From: Ascochyta rabiei
Lineage: Eukaryota; Ascomycota; Dothideomycetes; Pleosporales; Didymellaceae
Assembly: GCF_004011695.2 (NCBI RefSeq)
Contig: NC_082420.1
Span: 1,240,001-1,304,000, forward strand
DNA: 64,000 nucleotides
Reading direction: 5' to 3'
Part shown: positions 1 through 11,351 of the stretch, one piece after another
Position numbering within the stretch: position 1 is the first letter of the stretch
Layout of the letters: every line of letters begins with the position of its first letter
The notes under the pieces: generated by a model
What the model was told of the DNA's origin: nothing
What the model saw: only the letters and a program-made list of their open reading frames with translations
Databases searched by the model: none
Made by a program: the position numbers and the translations under genes

Positions 1-13
1 ATGTGAGTACTGG

Positions 14-316
14 TTGGGATGCGCCTGCGCAGGTACCCAAGACTTCCTCGCTGCGGCAGATCACTTGAAGCGCGCTAGGTGGCTGGATGTACCTGATGGT
101 CTGAGATTCGAGGAGAAGGCGGACATTCACTTCTTGCTGGCATGCGTGGAGAAGCACATTGAAGCTGTAGTAAAAGATGATTTTGCGGTAGGGTCAGACC
201 AATATTGTTCTTCACAGGAGCGTGGGATGTCGTTTGCAAACGAGGCGTCACTGCAGAAATGGACAGCGCCAGAGCACTCGTACACCAAACATGGACTGGA
301 GACCCCACGTTTTTAG
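14..316 (+). CDS. Doubtful 3' end of an unidentified gene at the left edge
   Basis: An open frame runs from the window edge to a stop at 314-316. Residues encoded at about 42-170 read like a real helical protein (alternating Ala/Leu/Lys/Glu), while the last third looks less coding-like. A GTGAGT donor-like site lies at position 3 and acceptor-like AGs at 31-32 and 39-40, so this may be the last exon of a gene that begins outside the window. No family was recognised. It could equally be non-coding. Basis: open frame and composition only. Confidence 0.25.
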   Translation: MGCACAGTQDFLAAADHLKRARWLDVPDGLRFEEKADIHFLLACVEKHIEAVVKDDFAVGSDQYCSSQERGMSFANEASLQKWTAPEHSYTKHGLETPRF

Positions 317-1988
317 TATGAAATCCAAACTGCTATGTGTATGACACCATTACCTACTTCTAAAGTCACTGCTACCTCGCTAGCATGCGTCCATCGAGGA
401 TAGAGCGTCCAAAATTGATCTTGAGCACCTGTAATAGGACGATGCCAGAATACAAAACAGTGATCCAAACATAGACTAAAGTTATGCTGAAGCATTTGGT
501 TGAAAGCCAGACTTTGAACATCAGCCAGAGTAGTGCAGAAGTAAATTCCCACACGGAGAGAGCCGTGTCGCACAAGTTGTGACTTCAAAGCGCGTACGGT
601 GATGGCTCACTCAATGTACAGACATATTGGAAGCTCAGCGGTGTGTCCTTCACCGCTACTTGGCGTCCAATCACTGAGCACTTTTGTGTTCAGATGACCA
701 GAAGTCGGTGAAGGGATCCACCGAAAAGAGGAGATGTAACGCGCAAGGCTGACTTACTACAGAGAGCATATAACAAGCCCGTCTAAAGGAGTGGTACCGC
801 ACCGGAATTTGCCTATATTGTAGCACTAAATTGTGGTATTGTTGTACTAGTATAATGCTGTTTTTGGCTGCAACGAGTGGTGTTTTTCAAAAGAAGCAAA
901 AAAAGACACCTGATTTAATGCCAGCAACACAAACGATTGAATCATTTATAGTACGCTGTGTGTGTAAGTTGAGATTTTGTGCAGTTTAGTACACTGATCG
1001 AGATAACAACAGCACTGCAAATGCATCGATGATCAGCGCAACTCCAATGCTGACTGCGAGCGTGTGGGAAACATTAACGAATCACAAGACCGTACAAGGA
1101 TCAATGGAAAGCTTATGTTGAGTTGCCCAGAACTGTAGACATACTAAGCGCTTGCTTTGCAGCCTTGCAGCCTTGCACCCTGACAGCCTGACCATTGACA
1201 TTGGACCACATCAGCTAGCCGTGAATGTCACACGCCCGTTCGATCCTATTCGAAATATGTAGCGCCCGGTCTTGTCCGAGAAGGGCAAGGCACTGGTCCC
1301 ATCGCAAGACCCTCCTCGAATATCTACGATCTGGAGGTCTTTGGCATTGTACTGGCCGAACGATACGATCCATTTGCAGCGAGGACACTGAAGACACTTC
1401 ACTACAGCTTCATTAGTCATTCACGGGTGGTGACGCTGTGTGACATCTGTACATCAACGTAACCTTCACCAACATTTTGTACTGCTGGGTCAAGATATCA
1501 TATCCATTCGTGTTACTGGGATGATTTAAAAGTCAAAAGTAAAGACTGCTAGCCGCGTGGTCTCATGGACAAAAATGTCGCCGCCCATCGCAGGCAGTTG
1601 CATCGCAAGCGTGCAGCTATCGGAACAGACTGTGTTATATGACAAAGGCAACCTTGATTCTGAATCTGGCCGATGCGGTTGTCGCTATGTGTACTACGCG
1701 AGAATATTCTTCCAAAAACCCCCCCAATGTTCTTCCAGACCTTTCGTGACGTTGAGTTGTGTGGGTGTGAAGTTGAGTGCAACATGGTGGGGGTGCGCAT
1801 CACGCGAATCCGCGCGTCACGCGCACGGCCATGGTACATGCCCCACCGCAGACAGACGCAAGTACGCAAGCGCAATTGTAATCCGCTTACCAAGTGGATG
1901 ACGCTCGACATTGACGACCGTAAAGTAATAAAAAACACTGCCACCCAGCCTCCAGTTGTTGATTCACTCGAGCTACCCATTGATCTTC
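317..1988. other. Intergenic stretch with no recognisable gene
   Basis: About 1.7 kb with only short scattered frames on both strands. Between about 780 and 1030 it is AT-rich with several short runs of A and T. Nothing resembling a conserved protein, tRNA or transposon end was seen. Its right part must hold the promoter of the SDR gene starting at 1989. Confidence 0.6.
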
Positions 1989-3174
1989 ATGATGGCACCT
2001 AAAATCTTTCTGTGAGCTTGCTGAGTATACATTCGGAGCAACCAGCTAACAGGCACCAGTACTGGCGCAACCGGCTACATCGGCGGTGATACGCTCTATG
2101 CTCTTTACAACAAACACTCCGATTATGAAATCGCCGCCCTTGTAAGATCGGGTACGTGCATTATGGAGTCGACATGAGAGGACGAATTCTGACAACTGCA
2201 ACAGAGGAGAAGGGCAAGCCTGTGAAGGACGCGTTTCCCAAGATTCGTCTTGTGATTGGTGATTTGGACAGCTCGAAGCTTATCGAAGAAGAAGCCGCGA
2301 AAGCTGATGTTGTTATCCGTAAGTTCCACAATCCATGCTTGCTGTCTTCAGGTCTCATATCGTCACAGACACAGCCGATGCCTCAGACAACGAGCCAGCT
2401 GCAAAGGCCATTGCCAAAGGTCTCGCATCTGGACACTCAAAGGAAAACCCTGGATTCTGGCTGCACACCGGCGGCACGGGAATCCTCTGCTGGGAGACAA
2501 TGCGCGACGAGAACCGGCTGGGTGAGCATTCGGACCGCGAGTACAACGACTGGACGGCCGTGCAGGACCTGACCAACCTCCCGTCTGATGCTTTCCACAA
2601 GAACGTCGACGACCTGGTGCTTAACGCGGGTTCAGATAGCGTCAAGACCGCGATCCTCTGCCCGCCGACCATCTACGGCCGCGGCCGCGGCCCTGCGCAC
2701 ACGCGCAGCCGGCAGGCGTATGAGCTCGCCCATCTTATACTGACGGGTGGATACGTCCCGGTGATTGGCCAAGGAAAGGCGCGCTGGAACAATGTTCACG
2801 TTGCCGACCTGGCGCAGCTTTTCGTCCTGCTCACCGAAGCTGCGGTGTCTAACAAGACATCTGCCGAGCTGTGGAACGAGAAGGGCTACTACCTCGTTGA
2901 GAACGGCGAGCACGTTTGGACCGATCTTGCGCGCAACATGGGAAAGAAGGCGGTCGCCTTGGGCTTGCTGAACGGCGAGCTGGAGGAGAAGAGTCTGGGC
3001 AAGGACAAGGCGATTGAACAGGCGGGCTTTGAGGCTGTGAGCTGGGGGTTCAACTCCCGGGGCAAGGCGGAGAGAGCGGCCCAGGTCGTGGGTTGGAAGC
3101 CCAGCGCGCCGAGCATCGACGACACGCTTGAGGAGATCTTGATGGACGAGAAGAGCAGGATCGATAAGAAGTAG
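1989..3174 (+). CDS. NAD(P)-binding extended-SDR / epimerase-like protein
   Basis: Four exons are inferred: 1989-2011, 2060-2151, 2205-2318 and 2369-3174, giving 344 residues. All three introns are about 48-53 bp with GT donors and AG acceptors, and the joins keep frame. After the start the protein reads KIFLTGATGYIGG, the glycine-rich Rossmann dinucleotide-binding motif of extended short-chain dehydrogenases. A later segment (HTADASDNEPAAKAIAKGL) continues the fold, and PPTIYGRGRGP then NNVHVADLAQ match the substrate-side motifs of NAD-dependent epimerase/dehydratases. The usual Tyr-x-x-x-Lys catalytic pair is not evident, so the protein may be atypical or act as a sensor like NmrA-type relatives. 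It is probably cytosolic, since no signal peptide is visible. Two tandem ATGs (1989, 1992) make the exact start ambiguous by one codon. The substrate is unknown. Confidence 0.85.
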
Positions 3175-3593
3175 ACGGAGCAGTAGATTCATCAGGGAAG
3201 AGTGAATACACAAGTAAATTGCCGTCTTCCAATGCTACATCTGCGCATTCAAGACCCCTTTGGCTTTGAACGAAAGATCTCGTTCTACCACCCTTAGCAC
3301 GCAGTTCTATTGTTCCAATCCGCAAACACAGATATACTCGAGTACCAACATGTAAGTCAAGGAGATGACCGAAGATGGACGTAAATATATGTGATAAAGC
3401 TACATACATGATGAACGGACCCTCAACGACACCAGTGTTCACGAGTCCCATTTGACAATCGGTACAAAGAAGCAGATGAAAGCAAGCAAAAAGCCAAACC
3501 CGATTCACGTTTAGCCTGTTGTCACACTATCCAAGTAGACAGCACGCTGGAGCCCAAACACAATGTCAAGATGCGCCATAGGGAAAGCTGCCC
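3175..3593. other. Convergent 3' intergenic region
   Basis: About 420 bp between the stops of two convergent genes. It must contain both polyadenylation regions. No gene, repeat or structured RNA was recognised. Confidence 0.6.
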
Positions 3594-5513
3594 TTAGCGG
3601 TAGCCATGGTTGGCCTCTTGACTACAGTCGAAGGAGAAGGGTTGCACGCCAGGTTGGTCATCCCAGAAAGATTCAAAGTCGGTGGGACGATCGCTGCTCG
3701 CTCCGGTTGCGGTTTGCAAAGGCTGGTGCTCCAGATTGGCTAGGTTGACGCGACGGACGTTCGGGTTCTGATCGAACGATACCGCGTTCCCTGTGTTGGC
3801 GCAAGCGGCACCATTCGACCAGAGCTGGTTAGAGAAGAGAAGATCATCGGTGCCTAGCGATGGATCTATTGATGTACAAAGAGGGTTGTCAAAGTTGAGG
3901 TTCGGCCAAGAGGCGGGTGAGTTTGCGGGCATCGGATACTTCACGTCGTCAGGTGATGGATGCGCAGAATGGTAAGAGTAAGAGAGAGATGGCGTCGACG
4001 CAAGGGGCGACATCTGAGCTGGCGGCTTCGCTGTGACTTGGGTATTATGCAAGCGAGAAGTAGGCAGACCCGGAGGTGACATGGCAGATCTTGACATAGA
4101 TGAAGATGTTGCCGGCTTGGCCAGCATGGGTGGCGATGTCACAGCGTCCTGCTGGCGTCCAGCATGTATTTGAGGCTTGATGGCTGCAGACATGTGAAGC
4201 GGCTGTCTCGAAGTTGGGTAGTTCGGCATTGGGCTTGACGCGAGCTGTTGTGAGGGCTGTGTTGTGTAGTACGGTCTGTTTGTAGTAGCTGGAGTGTGAA
4301 ACTGAGGCGTAGAATCCCTCGATGTTGGCACCTCAGAGTTAGCACCTGAGCGGGCCCTAGTCTGCCTTGTACCGATTCTCCGTGCTTTTTTGGGCCGGGG
4401 ATTGAGGTCAACTACAGCTTTTGTCTTTCCTCTCTTGCTGTTGCCAACACGGTTCTGGTACTTTCGAGCTGCATACGCGATTGGAGCGTTGACAAACATC
4501 CTGATTTGGCTGGCGGAATTGACCACGTCTTCGCAGATTGTCTTTTCTCGCTCGAGCGCATCAATGATGTTTTCCAGGCGACTCATACAGTCAGCATCAC
4601 GGTCTTCTTTCTCCCCCTTGCGATCATCGTCGACGTAGTCGTTGTGGTGCCATCCACGAAAGCCCTCCTTGACCTGCACAAGTAAACAATCAAAGAGCTT
4701 GTGTGCAAATGCTTCGACGAGGTCCGACTTGTAGTGGGCTGCATTCACCCAACGTTTCATGGCGATGGAGTGTGTGTTGTCTTGGGCACGATCTCCACGG
4801 GTCATCGCGTCATAGATGCGTCCAACTTGATACTGACGATCCTCTTCAACTTCCTTGATGCTAGGGTCCTCTTCAGGAAGAACATATGGCTGACGGCCAA
4901 ATCGAGTGCTCATATGGCGGTGGCTTCTTGCTAGATCCGAGTTTAGAAAGAGACTGCAGTAGGGCCCATATGATGTGAAGCGATGTCCCGATGACTCTGT
5001 CGAAGTAGCTGGAAAATTCGTCATGGGTGTGACAGTGGGCCTATGTCTTGTGATGGTGTAGGAGCTGTGAGGAGCATTATATGGAGAGGCAGCGGTATCT
5101 GTAGAAAAGCATTGTTGTGTATTCCTTTCGCGATTCACAGAGATTGGTCCAGGGTGTTCATCGTGAGTTATGGCGCCACGTAGAAGTGAATCGTCATGCT
5201 GGGATGCGCTCTGTTGGGTTCGCCCGAAGCCTTGTTGTGTCTGCAAGTGGCTTCTCTGGGTGTCGACGCCGATACTAGCAAGGCCGGATTGGTTCGACGT
5301 GTTTGCCTGCTCTTGATGGCCGTCGTAGGAGTCAAGGTACTGCTGCAGGGGATCCAAGTGCTCAACAGATGTTAGCTCTTTTTCGAAAAACTCTGTGTAG
5401 ACGTCGTCTCTAGAGCTCGAAGCGCAGTGTTGCTCGGTGGCTGGATGCTGTTGGGTGTGGTAATCGCCTGAACGAGGAGACAATGCTTCGTAAGACGATC
5501 TGGATCGTTTCAT
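3594..5513 (-). CDS. Hypothetical nuclear-looking Ser/Gln/Pro-rich protein
   Basis: The start is placed at the ATG complementary to 5511-5513 (MKRSRSSYEAL), giving 639 residues without introns. The frame stays open upstream to 5975 but lacks a convincing ATG there. The N-terminal half is low complexity, rich in Ser, Gln, Thr and His. The middle (about residues 210-380) is an ordered, charged, helical segment containing RWVNAAHYKSDLVEAFAHKL and GFRGWHHNDYVDDDRKGEKEDRD, followed by a basic cluster (RPKKARR) that looks like a nuclear localisation signal. The C-terminal part is again Pro/Ser/Thr-rich. I do not recognise a named domain. Organisation with a disordered N terminus, structured core, NLS and disordered tail suggests a nuclear or transcription-related role. 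That is inference only. Confidence 0.75.
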   Translation of the reverse strand: MKRSRSSYEALSPRSGDYHTQQHPATEQHCASSSRDDVYTEFFEKELTSVEHLDPLQQYLDSYDGHQEQANTSNQSGLASIGVDTQRSHLQTQQGFGRTQQSASQHDDSLLRGAITHDEHPGPISVNRERNTQQCFSTDTAASPYNAPHSSYTITRHRPTVTPMTNFPATSTESSGHRFTSYGPYCSLFLNSDLARSHRHMSTRFGRQPYVLPEEDPSIKEVEEDRQYQVGRIYDAMTRGDRAQDNTHSIAMKRWVNAAHYKSDLVEAFAHKLFDCLLVQVKEGFRGWHHNDYVDDDRKGEKEDRDADCMSRLENIIDALEREKTICEDVVNSASQIRMFVNAPIAYAARKYQNRVGNSKRGKTKAVVDLNPRPKKARRIGTRQTRARSGANSEVPTSRDSTPQFHTPATTNRPYYTTQPSQQLASSPMPNYPTSRQPLHMSAAIKPQIHAGRQQDAVTSPPMLAKPATSSSMSRSAMSPPGLPTSRLHNTQVTAKPPAQMSPLASTPSLSYSYHSAHPSPDDVKYPMPANSPASWPNLNFDNPLCTSIDPSLGTDDLLFSNQLWSNGAACANTGNAVSFDQNPNVRRVNLANLEHQPLQTATGASSDRPTDFESFWDDQPGVQPFSFDCSQEANHGYR

Positions 5514-6920
5514 TGATGCGCTTGACTCTCGAAGATCTGCGAAGCTCAGTGATGCCGGTGTGATGTGGAGGAGATATATAGAAAGAGGGAGGACCAAAGA
5601 TACAGAGCTCTTGTCACAGGCAACCCCTGTGAAGAAGCGTTGGCAGCTGATGAGCGTATCAATCGTGCCTCTCCGTGGACCGTGAATTCTCACAGCTTCA
5701 GGTACACAGCAAGTGCACAGCACACCCGCGCCACCGGGTTGCCGTTCTCGGACTCTCGAAGCCTCATGATGTGCTGGGTGACTAGCATTGGGGCAGTGTG
5801 CCGCGACTGCGTTGGATACTTGAGCCTGTGAAGAGCGGCTGCGATACCGCAGCGTTGCCGGTCGACCATCCACGCATCGTTTGCGTGGCCAGCCAGGCGG
5901 ATTTTGAGAACCATGAAAGCTGGATCGTCGAATCAGATCTAGCAAATTCTGGATTTGATGTTTCCCGATAGACACGAGCCCCGAATGATGCCGTTACACT
6001 CGTGGGTAAGATCGGAGGTGTGATCACTCAACCGTAAAGTGTAGGCGAAGACTTTGGAGGCTGCTCATCGTGCGTTCGCGTGCTGTCATATACGAACAGT
6101 GTTTGAATTACCTGATACGTCATGCCACACTAAGCTCCAGCTGCCTAGTACAAACTCTCGCCCACTGGACGCGCAACTCATCTGCTGCTCATTCTTGTTG
6201 CCTTGAGACATCTTTGTAGCAAGGTGGGTGGACTACGGCCACCAGGAATGGATTCTTTGCGGGCTCTCGATATCTATGCCATCAGTGGAGGCGATGTACA
6301 GCTCTTTTACCTCACTATCGCAGTCTCATGTTTATCCCGTAGAGAGTAGGCTCCCTACCAAGCCTTCTCGCCGTGTAGATTGAACGCGTCGTCGAACGCG
6401 TTGTTCCATTCCAACCCTCTGGAAAGATACTGCAGCATCCAAGCCATGTCCGCAAGCCAAGTGAGCAGGTTGTGCGATTCCGCACCAGAATTGCAACAGG
6501 TGTTGACAGAACCCAAAAGCAGAGCGCCAAGACGAGGCTTGTAGTCACGTGCGCGGAACCGGAAAGCATCGAGAAGAGCCCACTGAACTAGCTCACACAG
6601 CCAATCATGCGCAGCTCAAAGCCAGCCGTTGCGACGAGGCTGTTCGTCCGTTCCGTGACGGGTCACCAATTCCGCCCACACCTTGCTTCCCCGCATGAGC
6701 CGACGACAGATGGTACCTAGGGTTTCAACGAGTGCGGACGGGCACGATGAGGGGGCTGCTGGGCAGTTCCGTGCAGTTGGTTGAGCAGATGCAATTGGAC
6801 GACGTTCCGAAGCGCAGTGAAATTTAAGGAACGGAGCTTCTCTACATCATCACACAGCTCACCTCAGCTCCGTTGTGGTTGACCAGACTTGCGAACAAGA
6901 GGCAGCAGCAGCATAGCAAG
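5514..6920. other. Divergent intergenic region upstream of the P450 and hypothetical gene
   Basis: About 1.4 kb between divergently transcribed genes, so it must hold both promoters. Frames at 5690-6030 and 6315-6569 on the minus strand lack conserved features. A pyrimidine-rich CTTCTCTACATCATC stretch lies about 80 bp before the P450 ATG and could be its transcription start region. No repeats were noted. Confidence 0.5.
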
Positions 6921-8552
6921 ATGATCTCCACAATCACGCCCATTGTCGCCGAGCAACTCGCCAACCATCCGCTCCGGTCCATGCTCGTTCTTCTCCTCAT
7001 CACACCCATTGCCTACCTGATCTCCAACGAGTATGTTCGCTACACGCGCCGTCTCAAGGGTTTCTCGGGACCCAGAAACTGGCCTCTCGTCGGCAACATT
7101 CCAGATATCAAATACAACGCGGCAGAGAAGTACCGCGAATGGTCTAGGCAATACGGCGCAGTTTACCAGATCCAACTCGGCAACGAGCCTGTAGTGGTGG
7201 TGAACAGCGCGGAAGCAGCGCGCAAAATCTTCGGCGGTAACAGCCAGGCGCTCAGCTCGAGACCGGTGTTTTGGACGTTCCACAAGGTGCTGAGCAACAC
7301 GGCGGGCACGACGATCGGAACGAGTCCGTTCAACGACAGCTTGAAGAGGAGGAGAAAAGGGGCTGCGAGCGCGCTCAACAAGCCGAGTATTGCGACGTAT
7401 GTCGACCACCTGGATTTGGAGACGAAAGACTTTGTCAAGGATGGGTTTGAGTCTGGACGTGCCGGGACGGTTGGCGTGGACCCGATGCCGATGATCGAGC
7501 GGCTTTCGCTTTCGTTGAGCCTGACGCTGAACTGGGGAACGCGCATGGGCAGCCGTGAAGATCCCATGTTCCATGAGATTACAGAGGTTGAGGCTGCGAT
7601 CAGCAAGTTCAGATCCACGACGGGCAACCTGCAAGACTACATCCCCATTCTGAGGTTGAACCCGTTTAGCGGAGGTACGAAGATGGCGAAGGAGTACCGG
7701 GTCCGGCGCGATGCGTACTTGCACCGACTGAACAAGGACTTGGATGATCGTATGGAGAAGGGAACGCACAAGCCGTGCATCCAGGCCAAGATCATCGAGG
7801 ACAAGGAAGCTGCGCTGAACAAGGAGGAGCTTACTTCGATCAGCCTGACGATGCTTTCTGGCGGTCTCGATACGATTACCACGCTCGTGCAGTGGAGTGT
7901 TGCTCTCCTGGCCCAGCGACCGGACATCCAGAACAAGGCCGTGGCTGAGATCCGCAAGCTGTACTCGGAAGAGCAGCCGCTGGCGGATGCGTACGATGAC
8001 CAGAAGTGTGCGTACATTGTCGCGCTAGTCAGGGAGTGTCTGCGCTTCTACACTGTGCTACGCCTGGCGCTCCCACGTGCCACAGTCAAGGATGTCATCT
8101 ACGAGGGCAAGTTGATTCCGGCTGGGAGCACAATCTACCTCAACGCGTGGGCGTGTAACATGGGTGAGTTTCGCCCCCAAAACACCTAATCACCTCTCTG
8201 CACACACTGACCTGCCTCAGATCCAGACGTCTGGTCCGACCCCGAGACCTTCCGCCCGGAGCGCTGGCTCGAGCAGCCTGATGCACCGCTCTTCACGTAC
8301 GGCCTCGGATACCGCATGTGCGCTGGCTCGCTGCTTGCAAACCGTGAGCTGTACCTCGTGTTCCTGCGCGTGCTGAACAGCTTTGAGCTCGTCAAGGACT
8401 CGGATGTTGACACACATCCCGTGAGGGGAAGCGCAGACCCGACGAGTTTGGTGTGCATGTGCAGACACTACAAGATCAAGTTTGTGCCTAGGAACGAGAG
8501 GGCGCTGCGGCAGGCGTTGAAGGAGGCAGACGAGCGGTTGGCGGAGGAATGA
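6921..8552 (+). CDS. Cytochrome P450, CYP504 (phenylacetate hydroxylase)-like
   Basis: Two exons, 6921-8163 and 8221-8552, joined across a 57-bp intron, give 524 residues. The start is the ATG at 6921; an upstream in-frame TTG is not credible. An N-terminal hydrophobic anchor (about residues 18-36) is followed by a basic/proline hinge (FSGPRNWPLVGNIP), so the enzyme should sit in the ER membrane. The I-helix reads GGLDTIT, the ExxR motif is ECLR, the PERF-like motif is FRPERW, and the heme loop is FTYGLGYRMCAG with the heme-ligating Cys near residue 448. The heme-loop continuation LLANRELY resembles fungal CYP504 enzymes (A. nidulans PhacA/PhacB), which hydroxylate phenylacetate or 3-hydroxyphenylacetate on the way to homogentisate. 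Subfamily and substrate are inferred from memory of that motif. No other homogentisate-pathway gene lies next to it. Confidence 0.9.
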
Positions 8553-9029
8553 GCCGTGTTGCATCTCCAGGTGTATGGTAACCTTTCATAGCCGGATAGC
8601 CAGTGTGTTCAGATGGATAATGGATAATGGAAAAATCGAGTTCCCTCCCAACCCTGTTGATGGTGGCTGGTATTGGGTTGAAACGCGGGCAGCGACAAGC
8701 GAGCGGACTTGGCGGTTTGCAAGGATGTCCCCGAAGCGCCCGGGGTGGTTATCGCTTGATCAACATGTCCTTTTCAATTTTCCACATCGATAGCTGGCCT
8801 CTTCTCGGACTCGCTTGGAGGGATTTCTTCCCTTGTTGATACATGAGCGGGCAAAGCGGGCAAGCAAGGTAGCGACGCCATTCATACCGGGCTAGACGTC
8901 AGCCCACGCCTCATCGCCTCATCGAGCCCGAAGCTCTCCCTCGAATGCGCCCATAGCTCCCTTGCACCTGTCACGTGCTGGGTCCCTTGGAAGTCAACGC
9001 CAGCTCGCCACACCGGAGATGCTGCGCGC
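8553..9029. other. Intergenic spacer between P450 and glycosyltransferase-like gene
   Basis: About 480 bp between two plus-strand genes, containing the P450 3' region and the promoter of the next gene. Short frames here show no conserved feature. Confidence 0.5.
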
Positions 9030-11351
9030 ATGGTAGCCAAAGGCAAGAACAGCGGGTGGCTGCACGAGGGCGTGATAAGAGGCAGCATGTTGGGCAAGAC
9101 GATGCTCCCCACCGACGAAGAGCTGGGCAAGAAGGACGACGACCACCACTTCAAGCCAGCGAGGCGCCACAACGGCTTGGTGTGGGGCCATGCGCCTCGA
9201 TGGCGGCGCAAGAGGCTCTTGCTCGCGGTGCTGGGCTTCTGCGCAGTCTCCGTGTTCCTCCACTACATGCCGGACATGCGGGCCCAGCGAGCAGACGGAT
9301 CGAGGCCATCGTACGCCTCGTACGTGAAGCCGAGCGCAGACGCAGGGTACGACGGAGGAGCACGCCCCTACGAGCTCAGCGAACCCACAGGCCCGCCGCC
9401 GGGCATACGAGCGCCCAGGGCTGGAGCACCCACGCCGCACACGTTCGATGGCGCGTTCAAGTTCTACCGGCTCGCTAGATCGCTGCACGGCGCGGCGCAC
9501 ACCGACGGCTACCGCAAGAACAACCGCAACGTGCTGTTCGCGGTGTCGAGCTTGAAGAGCGCATCCACGATGCTACCCTTGATATGCGACATGTCCCAGT
9601 GGAACCGGAGCTGGGTGCACGCAGCGTTTCTTGGCAGGGAGGACATACCGCTGGAAGACTTGCTGGACATCAATGGCGTTGACAGGGAAAGGTGTCCGGC
9701 GATATGGCACGATGCCCGGCCAGACTACAGCGAGTACAGCACCGACGAGCGCGCCGAGCTGAGTGTGCAGTCTGCTCTGACGCACATGGACAGCTTCCTG
9801 CACCCACAGGTCGCTATCATGGATGACGCGCTTTCCGAAGATGCCTTCTTCGCACAAGGCATGCGCAACAAGACGGAGGCGCTTGGTATGCCGCTCATCG
9901 AGGTGCCCAAGAACAAGTGGGAGGACTACATGTGGATGACGCGACTCGACGCGGGGTCGTTGAAGAGTTGGCATCTTCCCACCATAGATATCCTGGTGCA
10001 AGTGCCGCCAGACTCGTCCAGTGTGCTCCCTCTCCTCAAGTCGATCCAAGAAGCAGACTACAGCGGGCTCGCGCTGCCTCGCATTACCCTTGAGCTGCCA
10101 GCTGAGCTGGATCCGACTGTGGAGCGAAGTGTGGAGAAGCTGGAGTGGCCTCCGCGCAAGACACGGCGTTCTGCAGGCAGCCAGCTGATAGTGCGTCGGC
10201 GCATCGCAAACCATGGAGTCACGCAAGAAAATGCAGCGATACGGTTTCTCGAGCTGTTCTACCCCAACAACGTCGATAGCTCACACGTACTGTTGCTTTC
10301 GCCACAGGCACAGCTGTCACCGCAGTACCTGCACTACATCCAGTACCTGCTGCTGGAATACCGCTACTCATCCCTCGCAGCGGACGACACCGGCAACCTC
10401 ATGGGCGTCAGCTTAGCGCTTCCGTCCCTTCTCGTGGACGGCCAAACCAAGCTGGTACCGCCGACCGCCAGCGACATGCACGCTGAGAGATACACGAAGC
10501 TGTACGGCAGCACGGTGAGCGCTCCCTTTATGATGCAAGCGCCCAACAGCGACGCAACACTCTTCTTCGGTGACAAATGGGCCGAGTGGCACGATTTTCT
10601 GAGCCACCGGGTTTCGAAGCAGCACAAGTCGTCCAGGACTCCGTCGCGCGCCAAGGTCGTCTCGGAGACGCTGCCCTCTTGGACCGAGTACATGCTAGAA
10701 TTCATGCGCGCACGAGGGTACTTTTTGCTGTACCCAGCCACCACGTCCTCTGCGGCGCTGGTTGGCGTTCACAACGAGCTCTACCACGCGCCAGAAGAGT
10801 ACAGGCCCTCAGCAGAGGCAGAGGCCGACACCCAAGACACGCCGCCCCCAGCAGAGGCGCTCGATGAGCCCTTCCTCCGCGCTGTGTCTCCGCCGGCTGC
10901 GCCCAAGAAGGGCGAGCGGCCGCTCGTGCCGGGCCAGCGCCCACTGCACCGTCTTCTGCCCTTTGACGGCGACCTGCCCGAGACGGAGCAGCTCCCGCAG
11001 CTCCTCTTCAACGGCGTGAAGCTAGATCCAAGCAGCGTGGCGGTGGTGGCGGCCAAGTACGCGGACCAGTTCAGGGAAGAAGTGGGAGGGTGCAAGGTGC
11101 GTCTGGGGAAGCGGAGAAAGGTGCATGTGGGGAGCGCGGCCGATTTGTTCTGCTTTGGGGACGAGGGAGAGGATGCGTGGGAGGAGGACTGGCTGCTTGC
11201 CGCAGACGGGCTTGGAAGCGTTGCTACCAACACGCCGCTGGCTGCGGGGACGAGCAAGTGGGTGGGGGTGGGGGTGGGGGTGACTGCGGCTGCGACGCCT
11301 ACCGCGACGTCTACTGCGACGTCTGCTGGAGGGCGAGGTGGTTCGCTTTGA
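9030..11351 (+). CDS. Type II membrane glycosyltransferase-like protein
   Basis: An intronless 773-residue protein with its ATG at 9030. A basic cytoplasmic segment (RWRRKR) precedes one hydrophobic helix at about residues 63-78, so the topology is type II with a lumenal catalytic part, typical of Golgi glycosyltransferases. The lumenal domain contains NVLFAVSSLKSASTMLPLICDM, then DILVQVPPDSSSVLPLLKSI and SHVLLLSPQAQLSPQYLHY, segments I associate with a fungal family usually annotated as glycosyltransferase family 2. A clear DxD metal-binding motif is not visible where it would be expected, so activity is uncertain. The C-terminal 130 residues are Pro/Ala-rich and end in a Gly/Val/Ala/Thr tail of low complexity. 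It is followed within 150 bp by a 15-bp minisatellite. The family call is from memory. Confidence 0.8.
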   Translation: MVAKGKNSGWLHEGVIRGSMLGKTMLPTDEELGKKDDDHHFKPARRHNGLVWGHAPRWRRKRLLLAVLGFCAVSVFLHYMPDMRAQRADGSRPSYASYVKPSADAGYDGGARPYELSEPTGPPPGIRAPRAGAPTPHTFDGAFKFYRLARSLHGAAHTDGYRKNNRNVLFAVSSLKSASTMLPLICDMSQWNRSWVHAAFLGREDIPLEDLLDINGVDRERCPAIWHDARPDYSEYSTDERAELSVQSALTHMDSFLHPQVAIMDDALSEDAFFAQGMRNKTEALGMPLIEVPKNKWEDYMWMTRLDAGSLKSWHLPTIDILVQVPPDSSSVLPLLKSIQEADYSGLALPRITLELPAELDPTVERSVEKLEWPPRKTRRSAGSQLIVRRRIANHGVTQENAAIRFLELFYPNNVDSSHVLLLSPQAQLSPQYLHYIQYLLLEYRYSSLAADDTGNLMGVSLALPSLLVDGQTKLVPPTASDMHAERYTKLYGSTVSAPFMMQAPNSDATLFFGDKWAEWHDFLSHRVSKQHKSSRTPSRAKVVSETLPSWTEYMLEFMRARGYFLLYPATTSSAALVGVHNELYHAPEEYRPSAEAEADTQDTPPPAEALDEPFLRAVSPPAAPKKGERPLVPGQRPLHRLLPFDGDLPETEQLPQLLFNGVKLDPSSVAVVAAKYADQFREEVGGCKVRLGKRRKVHVGSAADLFCFGDEGEDAWEEDWLLAADGLGSVATNTPLAAGTSKWVGVGVGVTAAATPTATSTATSAGGRGGSL

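Noticed and set aside
6864..7769. 301-codon minus-strand frame opposite the P450
   Set aside because: It lies wholly antisense to a well-supported P450 exon and shows no conserved motif.
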